NCBI GenBank assembly: GCA_016795545.1
Contig: JAEUGX010000068.1
Coordinates: 17,257 to 81,256 of the forward strand
DNA: 64,000 bases
Direction: 5' to 3'
From: Opitutaceae bacterium
Lineage (GTDB): Bacteria > Verrucomicrobiota > Verrucomicrobiia > Opitutales > Opitutaceae
The notes under the pieces are model-generated. The model was given only the letters and a program-made list of their open reading frames with translations. It was not told where the DNA came from and made no database searches. Positions 23,239-31,477 of this stretch are shown piece by piece; the stretch's first letter is position 1; every line of letters begins with the position of its first letter. The position numbers were made by a program, and so were the translations under genes.

Positions 23239-24398
23239 GGGCGGGCGGGGGCGGGGCGGTGGGCGGCGACGACCTCGGCGAGGTCGGCCTCGAACTGGCG
23301 GACGACCTCGTCCCACGACAGGGTGAGGGCGGTGGCGCGCGCGGCCGCGGCGAGGCGGCGGCGCAGGTCCGGCGCGGCGGCCAGGCGCACGGCGTGCGCC
23401 AGGAAGGCGGCCTCGTCGCCGACCGGGGCGACCAGGCCGTTGTCGCCGTGGCGGATGAAGACGCGCGCGGCGGCGTAGTCGAAGGCCACGACGGGGAGGC
23501 CGCTGCCGAGGGCCTCGGTGATGACGTTGCCGAAAGTCTCGGTCACGCTGGCGTGCAGGTAGAGGTCGCCCGAGGCGTAGTGACGGGCGAGGTTCACGCC
23601 CGTGTAGAAGCCCGTGAAGACGGCGGCGGGGCGGAGGCGCTGGTAGGCGGCGAGGAGCGGGCCGTCGCCGACCAGCACCAGGCGGGCGCGGGGCGCGCGG
23701 GCCCGGAGGGCGTCGAAGGCGCGGAAGAGCAGCGGGTAGTTCTTCTCGGCGGCGATGCGGCCGACGTGGAGCACCACGAGGTCGCCGGGCTGCGCGCCCC
23801 AGGAACGGCGGAGCTCCTCGTCGCGCAGCTGCGGGGTGAACAGCGCGGTGTCGACCCCGCGCGACAGGAGCCGCAGGTTGCGGTAGCCCTCGGCCGCGAG
23901 GCGGTCCCGGAGATCGGGGGTCGGCACGAAGGTGCGCTGCGTGCGGTTGTGGAGCCGGCGGAGCCAGGCCGACACGGGGCCGCGCAGCCAGCCGATGCGG
24001 TAGTCGCGGGTGTACTGGTCGAAGTTGGTGTGGAAGCTGGACGTCACGGGCAGCCCCAGGCGCCGGGCCGCGGCGATGGCCGAGGCGCCGAGCGGGCCCT
24101 CGGTGGCGACGTGCACGAGGTCCGGGGGATGGGCGGACCAGAGGGCGTGCAGCCGGCGGCCGGCGGGCAGGCCGAGGCGCAGCTGGGGGTAGCCCGGGAT
24201 GGGCACGCCCGGGAGGCGGACCTGGCGGCAGGCCAGCCGCTGGGTGACGCTGTAGCGCGGCGACTCGTGCCGCTGGCGGGGGCGGACGACGGTGAGGCGG
24301 TGGCCGCGGCGGGAAAGACCGTCGACGAGCCGTCCGAGCGTCATCGCGACGCCGTTGATTTCAGGAGCGAAGGTTTCGGTGATTAAGGCGAGATGCAA
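23235..24398 (-). CDS. Glycosyltransferase family 4 (SQD2/MgtA-like)
   Basis: 387 residues from TTG at 24398 (reads MHLALITETF); no ATG is placed well enough, and the frame continues far upstream only as shadow under the SNF2 gene. GT-B fold: ITETFAPEINGVAMTLGRLV at the N terminus (this block is typical of SQD2 and mannosyltransferase MgtA-like enzymes), HVGRIAAEKNYPLL at the start of the donor domain and HASVTETFGNVITEALGSG as the nucleotide-sugar block (E-x7-E). It would transfer a sugar to a lipid acceptor. Its stop overlaps the start of the metallophosphatase gene. Confidence 0.85.
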   Translation of the reverse strand: MHLALITETFAPEINGVAMTLGRLVDGLSRRGHRLTVVRPRQRHESPRYSVTQRLACRQVRLPGVPIPGYPQLRLGLPAGRRLHALWSAHPPDLVHVATEGPLGASAIAAARRLGLPVTSSFHTNFDQYTRDYRIGWLRGPVSAWLRRLHNRTQRTFVPTPDLRDRLAAEGYRNLRLLSRGVDTALFTPQLRDEELRRSWGAQPGDLVVLHVGRIAAEKNYPLLFRAFDALRARAPRARLVLVGDGPLLAAYQRLRPAAVFTGFYTGVNLARHYASGDLYLHASVTETFGNVITEALGSGLPVVAFDYAAARVFIRHGDNGLVAPVGDEAAFLAHAVRLAAAPDLRRRLAAAARATALTLSWDEVVRQFEADLAEVVAAHRPAPARP

Positions 24399-24587
24399 TC
24401 GGTTGGGCCCGCAGCGGCGGCCACCTGCCGGCCGTCGAGCACGGCCGGAGCATGCCCGCCGGGCGTGAAGAACGGGTGGCGGCGGGGTGACATTCTTGTA
24501 AAACGTCCCGGGGCGGCCGCAGGAGAAATTCGCAAATAGAGGTTGCGCGGGCCTTGCGGAGGTTTCTAACGTCTTGCTTTTAGTTTG

Positions 24588-27125
24588 ATGCAAACCCACG
24601 GGCCCAAGCGCATCTACACCCCGCAATCGCTCGAGTTTTGGTTCGGTCGCCTGGAGGCCGAATGGGAGGGACAGTTCGACGCGGAGCAGGTGGAGCGCGG
24701 GCATGAGATCTACCGGCAGGGGGAGATCCGCGAGATCGAGCTCGGGGCCGCCGACGCCATCATCCACCGCAAGATCGAGAAGCGGGAGGAGTACGCCGTG
24801 ATCGAATGGGAGGGCGAGCGGCTCAAGGTGCGCTCGTCGTCGACCGACCTGCTGCTGGCCAACGCGATCGCGGTGGCCGGGCTGCACGAGATCGAGGAGC
24901 TGCTGGTGGACGAGATGACGGCGCTGCTGCCGGGCTCGGTGCCGCCGATGAGCCCGGCGAACCACGGGCACAGCGCGGCGAACGGGGCGGCCGGGGCCAA
25001 GTCGGACCAGCCCGCGCGCGAGCTGGTGCTGAGCTTCACCACCACGGCGGACGGGCTGGTGTTCCTGGCCTACTGGAAGAGCGGGCGCAGCCGCATCCCG
25101 GCGCTCGGCAACAGCGCGAACCCGCCGACGGCGGCCGAGCGCGCCAAGCTGATCGCGCTGGCCACGTACGCGCGCAAGGCGCATTTCCGCTACAACCAGA
25201 CGACCCACGCCTACGCGCTCGACGCGCTCGCGGACATCCCGGGTTTCCTGCGCGACCTGCTGCCCCACTGGAAGAAGCAGTTTGCGATCGAGATCGACGC
25301 CAAGGTCGAGCACATCAAGCAGGGGGCGCGGACCATCGAGATCGAGGCCGTCGCCGACCGCCGCGGCGCCGCGGGCCTGAACCTGCGCTGGATCTTCCGC
25401 GCCGGCGAGAAGCTGCTGACGGACGAGCAGGCGGCCGCGCTGCTGAAGCACGGGCGGACGCCCATGCTGCTGCCCGACCTGGGCATCGTCACGATGGCGG
25501 CGGAGAAGTGGGAGAGCTTCAACCAGTGGCGGCGGAACCTCGAGGAGACGCAGGCCGACGGCGAGATCCCGCCCTACCTGGTGTTCTCGCTGTTCAACGA
25601 CCAGCGCATCAAGGTGACGCTCGGGGCCGAGATCGACGCGTGGCGCCAGCGGGTGATGACGGCGCCGGCCGCGCCCCCGGCGCTGCCGGAATTCCTCCGC
25701 AACTACCAGCGCCGCGGCGTCGAGTGGCTGCATCACCTGTGCGAGACGGAGTGCCACGGGCTGCTGGCCGACGAGATGGGCCTGGGCAAGACGGCGCAGG
25801 TCATCGCGCTGCTCAGCTCGCGGCCGCTCGCCAAGCTGCGGCACCTGGTGGTCTGCCCGGCCAGCGTCGTGCCGGTGTGGCGCGAGGAGCTCGCGCGCTT
25901 CCATCCCGGGGCGGTGGTGGAGACGCTGAAGTCCGGCCAGGACTTCACCACCAACAAGGCGCCGTGCATCTGGCTCGCGAGCTACACGCAGCTGCGGAAG
26001 CACCGGGCGCTGCTCGACGGGGTGGAGTTCGGGTACGCGGTGCTGGACGAGGGGCAGTTCATCAAGAACCCCGACGCGAAGGTCACGCAGGCCTGCTTTG
26101 CCATCCGTGCCCGGCACCGCCTCGTGCTGACGGGCACGCCACTCGAGAACCGCCAGCTCGACCTGTGGTCCATTTTCCGCTACCTGCTGCCCGGCCTGCT
26201 CGGGTCGCGGGCGACGTTCGAGGCGGCGCTGGGCCAGGACCGCGAGGGCACGATGGGGCGGCTGCGCCGGCAGGTGGCCCCCTTCATCCTGCGGCGGACG
26301 AAGAACGAGGTCGCGACGGAGCTGCCGCCCAAGGTGGAGATGGACCTGCTGTGCCCGCTGACCGAGGTGCAGCGGGCGGAGTACGCCCGCATCTGCACGG
26401 AGGGCCTGGCGCGGCTGGGCGAGGACATCACGGTGGCGCTACGCGAGAAGTCGTTCGGCTTCCTGGCGCTGCTCACGCGGCTGCGGCAGGTGTGCTGCGA
26501 CCCGGACCTGCTGCCCTGGCTCAACGCGCCGCTGGCCGACAGCGGCAAGCTGCAGCTGCTCGTCGAGAAGCTCGGCGAGGTGGTGGGCAGCGGGCACAAG
26601 GTGGTCATCTTCTCCCAGTTCGTCACGCTGCTGAACCGGGTGCGCACGGCGCTCGACGCGCACTACCCGGAGCTGCCGCGCTACGAGATCACGGGCATGA
26701 CGGTCGACCGGCAGAAGCCCGTGCAGCAATTCCAGACCGCCCAGGGGGCGGCCGCGATGCTCGTCAGCCTGAAGGCCGCGGGCACGGGCATCACGCTGCA
26801 TGCGGCCGACTACGTCTTCCTGCTCGACCCGTGGTGGAATCCGGCCGTCGAGGACCAGGCGATCGACCGCGTCCACCGCATCGGGCAGACGAACACGGTG
26901 TTCGTCTACCGGATGGTGACCGCCGGCACGATCGAGGAGCGGATCCAGGTGCTGAAGTCGGAGAAGAAGCAGCTGTTCAACCAGGTCGTCGGCGGGCACA
27001 CGGGCGACTTCGAGTGGACGAAGCATTTCTCGTCGCTGAACAGCCTGATCCAGCTCGCCGCCTCCGAGAGCGGGGAGGCGGAGCTCCTGAACGCCTCGGT
27101 GGCGCCGCCGGCGCGCAACGAGTAG
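24588..27125 (+). CDS. SNF2-family DEAD/DEAH-box helicase
   Basis: 845 residues from the ATG at 24588 (a TTG codon precedes it in frame). An N-terminal region of ~370 residues without clear motif precedes the Swi2/Snf2 ATPase: DEMGLGKTAQVIAL (Walker A), VLDEGQFIKN (DEGQ in place of DEAH), LTGTPLENRQLDLWSIF, ILRRTKNEVATELP, and helicase-C motifs VVIFSQFVTLL, LKAAGTGITLHAA, DPWWNPAVEDQAIDRVHRIGQ shortened here as the usual NPxxExQAxxRxHRIGQ box. It moves on double-stranded DNA; a role in transcription recycling or chromatin-like remodelling is inferred from the family. It diverges from the GT4 gene across 189 bases. Confidence 0.9.
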   Translation: MQTHGPKRIYTPQSLEFWFGRLEAEWEGQFDAEQVERGHEIYRQGEIREIELGAADAIIHRKIEKREEYAVIEWEGERLKVRSSSTDLLLANAIAVAGLHEIEELLVDEMTALLPGSVPPMSPANHGHSAANGAAGAKSDQPARELVLSFTTTADGLVFLAYWKSGRSRIPALGNSANPPTAAERAKLIALATYARKAHFRYNQTTHAYALDALADIPGFLRDLLPHWKKQFAIEIDAKVEHIKQGARTIEIEAVADRRGAAGLNLRWIFRAGEKLLTDEQAAALLKHGRTPMLLPDLGIVTMAAEKWESFNQWRRNLEETQADGEIPPYLVFSLFNDQRIKVTLGAEIDAWRQRVMTAPAAPPALPEFLRNYQRRGVEWLHHLCETECHGLLADEMGLGKTAQVIALLSSRPLAKLRHLVVCPASVVPVWREELARFHPGAVVETLKSGQDFTTNKAPCIWLASYTQLRKHRALLDGVEFGYAVLDEGQFIKNPDAKVTQACFAIRARHRLVLTGTPLENRQLDLWSIFRYLLPGLLGSRATFEAALGQDREGTMGRLRRQVAPFILRRTKNEVATELPPKVEMDLLCPLTEVQRAEYARICTEGLARLGEDITVALREKSFGFLALLTRLRQVCCDPDLLPWLNAPLADSGKLQLLVEKLGEVVGSGHKVVIFSQFVTLLNRVRTALDAHYPELPRYEITGMTVDRQKPVQQFQTAQGAAAMLVSLKAAGTGITLHAADYVFLLDPWWNPAVEDQAIDRVHRIGQTNTVFVYRMVTAGTIEERIQVLKSEKKQLFNQVVGGHTGDFEWTKHFSSLNSLIQLAASESGEAELLNASVAPPARNE

Positions 27126-27235
27126 CGCATGATCGAGCCTTGTCAGGCGCCGGCCACGATGCATGGTGAAGGCGTGGACACGCCGCCATCGCAACACGCC
27201 CTGACCGCGGCCGGGCCCCAGGGAGCCGGCGCCTC

Positions 27236-29005
27236 GTGAAGGAAGTGGTGCCGCAGATCTACGCGCGCCTGCTGCGCCTGCTGCGACTCCGGCTCTGGAT
27301 CATCGAGAAGCTGCGGCCCTCGCCGTGGCAGGAGACGCTCTGCTGGGCGGCCGGGGCGGGGGTGCTCGGGGCGCTGGTGGCGCTCGGGTTCCGCCTGGGG
27401 ATCGACCTGGTGCACTATCTCATGACCGGCACCGCCGAGGGCATGGTGGATTCCTTCCGGGAGCTGGAGTGGTGGCAGCGGCTCAGCATCCCGGTCACGG
27501 GCGGCGTCATGGCCGGCCTGGTGCTGCTCTTCGGCCGGCGGCTGCACCGCGGCGAGAGCTCGACGGATTACATGGAGGCGATCCTGATCGGCAACGGCCA
27601 GCTGCCGGTGCGCGCCAGCATCGTGAAGAGCACGGCGGCGATGTTCTCCATCGCCTCGGGCGGCTCGATCGGGCGCGAGGGCCCGATGGTGCAGCTGTCG
27701 GCGGTGGTGGCCTCCTGGCTGGGCGGGCTCGGCCGGCTGTCGGCGCCGCAGATCCGGCTGCTGGTGGCGTGCGGCGCGGCGTCGGGCATCGCCTCGGCCT
27801 ACAACGCCCCGATCGCGGGCTCGTTCTTTGTGGCGGAGATCATCCTCGGCACGATCGCGATGGAGAGCCTCGGGCCCCTGGCGGTGTCCGCGGTGGCCGC
27901 CACGCTCACCATCCGCGCGGTCTCGGACGCGCACACGCTTTACACGGTCCCGGCGTTCACCCTCCACTCGCTGTGGGAGATCGGGCCGTTCCTGGTGCTC
28001 GGGGTGCTGGCCGGGACGGTGGCGCCGTTCTTCCTCCGCACGCTGCGCGTCGTGGAAGGCTGGTTTGCCCGGACCAAGCTGCCGGTGCCGGCGCGCCTGG
28101 CCCTCGGCGGCCTGGTGGTCGGCACGCTGGCGGTCTGGGTCCCGGAGGTGTGCGGCAACGGCTACAGCGTGGTGGTGGCGATCCTCAACGGCCAGCTGGT
28201 CTGGACGGTGCTGGTGGTCGTGCTGCTCTGCAAGTGGGCCGCCACGGCGGCCTCGTTCGGCTCCGGCGCGCCCGGCGGCGTGTTCACGCCCACGCTTTTT
28301 ATGGGGGCGAGCCTCGGCTACCTCTTCGGCTACGGCGTGCACACCGTCTGGCCGCTGGGCGCCGCCGACCCCCGGGCGTTCGCGCTGGTGGGCATGGGGG
28401 CGCTGCTCGCGGCCGCCAGCCACGCACCGGTGATGGCGATCATCATGCTGTTCGAGATGACGCTGAGCTACGACATCATCATGCCGCTAATGCTGTGCAG
28501 CGTCGTCGCCTACTACACGGCGCGGGGGATCGAGGGGCAGTCGCTCTACAGCGAGGCGCTCCAGAAGAAGGCGGCCGAGCAGCCCGCGGCGGCGCCCCTG
28601 GCGGGCGTGGTGGCCGACCTGGCCAAGCCGCAGGCCGTGCCGGTGCTGCTGACGGCCCGTTTCGAGGAGATCGCGCGCAAGTTCCTCCAGTCGCGGCAGG
28701 AGGATATCTACGTGACGACGACGGACGGCCAGTATGCCGGCGCCATCTCGCTGCATGACATCAAGCCCTATTTGAACGACGCGGCCGTGGCGGCGCACGT
28801 CATCGCCGGGGACCTCCTCCGCGACGACGTGCCGCCCATCTCGATGCTCGCGCCGCTGGGAGAGGCCCTGCGCCTGTTCGCCGCGCACGCGGGGCAGACG
28901 CTGCCGGTGATCGATCCCGTATCCGGGAAGCTCACCGGCACGCTGGTGAAGAACGACGTCCTGCTGGCGCTGCTGGAAGGCCGGAGCGCCCGGGGCAAGC
29001 CGTAG
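27236..29005 (+). CDS. CLC-family chloride channel/antiporter with CBS domains
   Basis: 589 residues from GTG at 27236. CLC membrane domain with about ten helices between residues 35 and 430. Selectivity motifs are SGGSIGREGPM, carrying the gating glutamate, and GAPGGVFTP. Two CBS domains follow (about 465-520 and 530-585; e.g. LPVIDPVSGKLTGTLVKND), which usually bind nucleotides and modulate gating. The family exchanges Cl- for protons. The GTG overlaps the TGA of a possible 36-codon frame (27129-27239) that begins just after the SNF2 stop. Confidence 0.92.
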   Translation: MKEVVPQIYARLLRLLRLRLWIIEKLRPSPWQETLCWAAGAGVLGALVALGFRLGIDLVHYLMTGTAEGMVDSFRELEWWQRLSIPVTGGVMAGLVLLFGRRLHRGESSTDYMEAILIGNGQLPVRASIVKSTAAMFSIASGGSIGREGPMVQLSAVVASWLGGLGRLSAPQIRLLVACGAASGIASAYNAPIAGSFFVAEIILGTIAMESLGPLAVSAVAATLTIRAVSDAHTLYTVPAFTLHSLWEIGPFLVLGVLAGTVAPFFLRTLRVVEGWFARTKLPVPARLALGGLVVGTLAVWVPEVCGNGYSVVVAILNGQLVWTVLVVVLLCKWAATAASFGSGAPGGVFTPTLFMGASLGYLFGYGVHTVWPLGAADPRAFALVGMGALLAAASHAPVMAIIMLFEMTLSYDIIMPLMLCSVVAYYTARGIEGQSLYSEALQKKAAEQPAAAPLAGVVADLAKPQAVPVLLTARFEEIARKFLQSRQEDIYVTTTDGQYAGAISLHDIKPYLNDAAVAAHVIAGDLLRDDVPPISMLAPLGEALRLFAAHAGQTLPVIDPVSGKLTGTLVKNDVLLALLEGRSARGKP

Positions 29006-29023
29006 CGCGCCGGGCCGGCGCGC
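29005..29023. terminator. GC-only inverted repeat after the CLC gene
   Basis: GCGCGCCGG G CCGGCGCGC forms a 9-bp perfect inverted repeat with a single central base, beginning on the last base of the CLC stop codon. No T-run follows. It may pause or terminate transcription before the phosphate locus, but the evidence is structural only. Confidence 0.3.
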
Positions 29024-29086
29024 GCGCGCGCCTCCGGGAGGGAGGCGGGGCGTGGCCCCAAGTCCCCGGCGGGGCTATTTCCCGCT

Positions 29087-29117
29087 TTGTCACACGGGCG
29101 TCACGGAACCGTAACAT
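29087..29117 (+). promoter_or_regulatory. Pho box upstream of the porin gene
   Basis: Three direct half-sites occur at an exact 11-base period: GTCAC at 29089-29093, GTCAC at 29100-29104 and GTAAC at 29111-29115 (read TTTGTCACACG, GGCGTCACGGA, ACCGTAACATG). The 11-base period and the TGTCAC/TGTAAC core are those of PhoB-type binding sites. The array lies about 65 bases before the porin ATG, where it could replace a -35 box. It implies induction under phosphate limitation. Confidence 0.75.
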
Positions 29118-29181
29118 GACGCCGCTATGCTGCGGTCCTGTCCCCGGCACTCCCCGCCGGAAACAGACCCAACCAGGCAAG

Positions 29182-30498
29182 ATGACCGTACAGCATATGT
29201 TCAAAGCAAAACTGAAACTGCTCGCCACCGCGGTGTTCCTCTGCGGCGCCGGGCTCGCGATGGCCCAGGACAGCGGCCCCTTGATCGACATTCTCGTGCG
29301 CAAGGGACTGATCAGCGACCAGGAGGCCGAGGATCTCCGGGCCGAGCTGATCAAGGATTTCGCCGCCAACACCTCGGCCGGCAAGCTGAACGTCGGATCG
29401 CACCTGACGGAATTCAAGCTGGGCGGCGACGTCCGCCTGCGGCACCAGGTCGAGACCCAGGCCCCGCAGAACGGCACGGTCTCCAATGAGCGGACCCGCG
29501 AGCGGTTTCGCTTCCGCTTCAACGGCGACTTCCTCATGCAAAAAGGCTGGGGGGCCGGCTTTGCGTTCGAGACCGCCCCGGCGGCCGACTCCGGCAACCA
29601 GACCTTCGAGAACGGCAACAACGACTACAGCCTTTATCTGGCCCGCGCCTACGTCTCGTGGCGGCCCAGCATGAACCTGCTGCTGACGGGCGGAAAGCAG
29701 AAGAACCCGTTCTTCACGACGGACATGATCTGGGACGCGGACATCAACCCGCAGGGGGCGACGGAGATCTACACCCATTACCTCGGGAGCAAGGACACGC
29801 TCGAATTCCGGGCGGGCCAGATCCTGATGGACGACAACACGGAGTCCGCCGGCGGCCGGGCCGGCCGGGACGCCTGGCTGTTCGCGCAGCAGGCGGTCTA
29901 TACGAAATGGTTCGGCAAGGACGCCATCGGCAACGTCGTCAACAGTTTCATCCTCGCCCCCGGGTTCATGGTCTACAACGACTCGACCCTCAGCGGGCTC
30001 GACAACGAGACCCCGTTCAACGGCACGACCGACGGGCTGGCGGTGTTCACGCTGCCGGGCGAGGTCAACTGGATGAACGTCGTCGGCGCCGGCACGGGCC
30101 TCAAGCTCTACTGGGACTTCGCCTACAACCTGGAGGCCGAGCGCCGCGTGCGCCGCGTCTACGGGCTCGCCGGGCAGCCGAAGGACGCGACGGCCTGGCT
30201 GGTCGGCCTCGGCTACGCCTACGGCGCGGGCAAGGTGCAGGGCGACTACAGCCTCAAGCTGGACTACCGCAGCGTCGGCACCGGCTCGGTCGACGTGAAC
30301 CTCAGCGACTCCGACTGGGCGTTCGGGCGGGTGAACCAGGAGGGCTTCAAGCTCGCCGGGACGTACAACCTGACCGATTTCGCTAACCTGGCGGTGACCT
30401 ATTTCTACACGACCGACAAGCGCGAGACGCAGACCAGCGCGGTCGGCAACCTCGACCACTCCCAGATCCTCCAGGTCGACCTGGTGGTGAAATTCTAA
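29182..30498 (+). CDS. Putative outer-membrane porin, phosphate-regulated
   Basis: 438 residues from the ATG at 29182 (an ATG five codons later at 29197 also fits). Signal peptide MFKAKLKLLATAVFLCGAGLAMAQ-like, cut near AMA-QD. A short coiled-coil or SLH-like stretch follows (LIDILVRKGLISDQEAEDL), then alternating beta strands with aromatic girdles to the last residue, ending VDLVVKF as outer-membrane barrels do. It fits the putative-porin family (Porin_5-like). The Pho box upstream and the pst genes 22 bases downstream suggest phosphate or polyphosphate entry. Selectivity cannot be read from sequence. Confidence 0.8.
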   Translation: MTVQHMFKAKLKLLATAVFLCGAGLAMAQDSGPLIDILVRKGLISDQEAEDLRAELIKDFAANTSAGKLNVGSHLTEFKLGGDVRLRHQVETQAPQNGTVSNERTRERFRFRFNGDFLMQKGWGAGFAFETAPAADSGNQTFENGNNDYSLYLARAYVSWRPSMNLLLTGGKQKNPFFTTDMIWDADINPQGATEIYTHYLGSKDTLEFRAGQILMDDNTESAGGRAGRDAWLFAQQAVYTKWFGKDAIGNVVNSFILAPGFMVYNDSTLSGLDNETPFNGTTDGLAVFTLPGEVNWMNVVGAGTGLKLYWDFAYNLEAERRVRRVYGLAGQPKDATAWLVGLGYAYGAGKVQGDYSLKLDYRSVGTGSVDVNLSDSDWAFGRVNQEGFKLAGTYNLTDFANLAVTYFYTTDKRETQTSAVGNLDHSQILQVDLVVKF

Positions 30499-30520
30499 CC
30501 TGAAGAAAACGGACACACCC

Positions 30521-31336
30521 ATGAAAAAACTACTCGTCACATTCCTCGCGCTCGGCGCCGCCGCGCTGGCGCCGGCCCAGAAGATCGTCATCAAGGGTTC
30601 CGACACCCTGGGCGCCAAGCTGGTGCCGATGCTCGCGGAGGACTACAAGGCGCGCCACTCGGGGGTCACGTTCGAGATCGCCGCCGAGGGCTCGACCACG
30701 GGCATCGCGGCCATCATCGACGGCACGGCGCAGATCGGCATGTCGAGCCGCCGGGCCAAGCCCACCGAGGTCTCCCAGGCCACGGCGAAAGGCGTCACGA
30801 TGAAGCCCACGATCGTCGCCTTCGACGGCATCGGCGTGATTGTCAACGCCGGCAACCCGCTGACCTCGCTGACTAAGCGCCAGATCGAGCAGATCTTCGC
30901 CGGCGACATCACCGACTGGTCGCAGGTCGGCGGCACGCCGGGCAAGATCTCGATCTACACGCGCAACACCTCCTCGGGCACCTATGCCGATTTCAAGGAG
31001 CTGGCCATGAAGAAGCGCGACTACGCGTCGTCGGCCCAGAAGATGGCCGGCAACGAGCAGATCGCCGCCGAGGTGGCCAAGAACGCCAACGGCATCGGCT
31101 ACGTCGGCCTCGCGTACCTCCACGACCCCGGCATCAAGACGGTGTCGATCGAGGGCGCGCTGCCGACCGAGGAGTCGGTGATCGGCAAGAAGTACCCTTA
31201 CGCCCGCCCGACGTTCTACTACACGAACGGCGAGCCGACCGGCGAAGCCGCGAAGTTTGTCGAGTTCACCCTCAGCGACGAGGGCCAGAAGATCGCCCGC
31301 AAGGTCGGCTTCGTGCCCGTGCGTCCGCTGAACTGA
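30521..31336 (+). CDS. pstS: Phosphate ABC transporter, periplasmic binding protein
   Basis: 271 residues. Signal peptide at 1-19 (LLVTFLALGAAALAPAQ). The mature protein starts with KIVIKGSDTLG and contains AAEGSTTGIAAIIDGTAQIG and SRRAKPTE, the phosphate-binding loops of short PstS-like proteins (also called PstS-type SBP with the GSDT loop); TRNTSSGTYADFKEL is the third loop. It catches phosphate in the periplasm for PstCAB. It lies 22 bases after the porin and is followed by a strong terminator, so it can be expressed well above the permease. Confidence 0.93.
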   Translation: MKKLLVTFLALGAAALAPAQKIVIKGSDTLGAKLVPMLAEDYKARHSGVTFEIAAEGSTTGIAAIIDGTAQIGMSSRRAKPTEVSQATAKGVTMKPTIVAFDGIGVIVNAGNPLTSLTKRQIEQIFAGDITDWSQVGGTPGKISIYTRNTSSGTYADFKELAMKKRDYASSAQKMAGNEQIAAEVAKNANGIGYVGLAYLHDPGIKTVSIEGALPTEESVIGKKYPYARPTFYYTNGEPTGEAAKFVEFTLSDEGQKIARKVGFVPVRPLN

Positions 31337-31361
31337 ACCGACCAGACCAGGGTGTCCATCG

Positions 31362-31402
31362 GCCGCCCGCCGCCCATGCCCGGACGGCGGGCGGCTCCTT
31401 TT
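31362..31402 (+). terminator. Terminator/attenuator after pstS
   Basis: A perfect 11-bp stem: GCCGCCCGCCG at 31362-31372 pairs with CGGCGGGCGGC at 31385-31395 across a 12-base loop, then TCCTTTT. This is a good intrinsic terminator 25 bases after the pstS stop. It would limit read-through into pstC. Confidence 0.8.
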
Positions 31403-31421
31403 GTAACGCAACTGTAACCTG
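31399..31421 (+). promoter_or_regulatory. Second Pho box, between pstS and pstC
   Basis: TGTAAC at 31402-31407 and TGTAAC at 31413-31418 are identical and exactly 11 bases apart (TTGTAACGCAACTGTAACCT). They begin inside the T-run of the pstS terminator. The spacing equals that of the array before the porin. It would give pstCAB-phoU a separate phosphate-controlled promoter. Confidence 0.72.
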
Positions 31422-31477
31422 CGTCGGTTGACCGGCCCGCGCGGCCGCGCCGAAGCTTCCGCCCGACTCCGCCACCC

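Noticed and set aside
24399..26117. N-terminal extension of the GT4 frame by more than 570 codons
   Set aside because: It runs antisense to the SNF2 gene and has no domain; the GT4 fold starts at the TTG at 24398.
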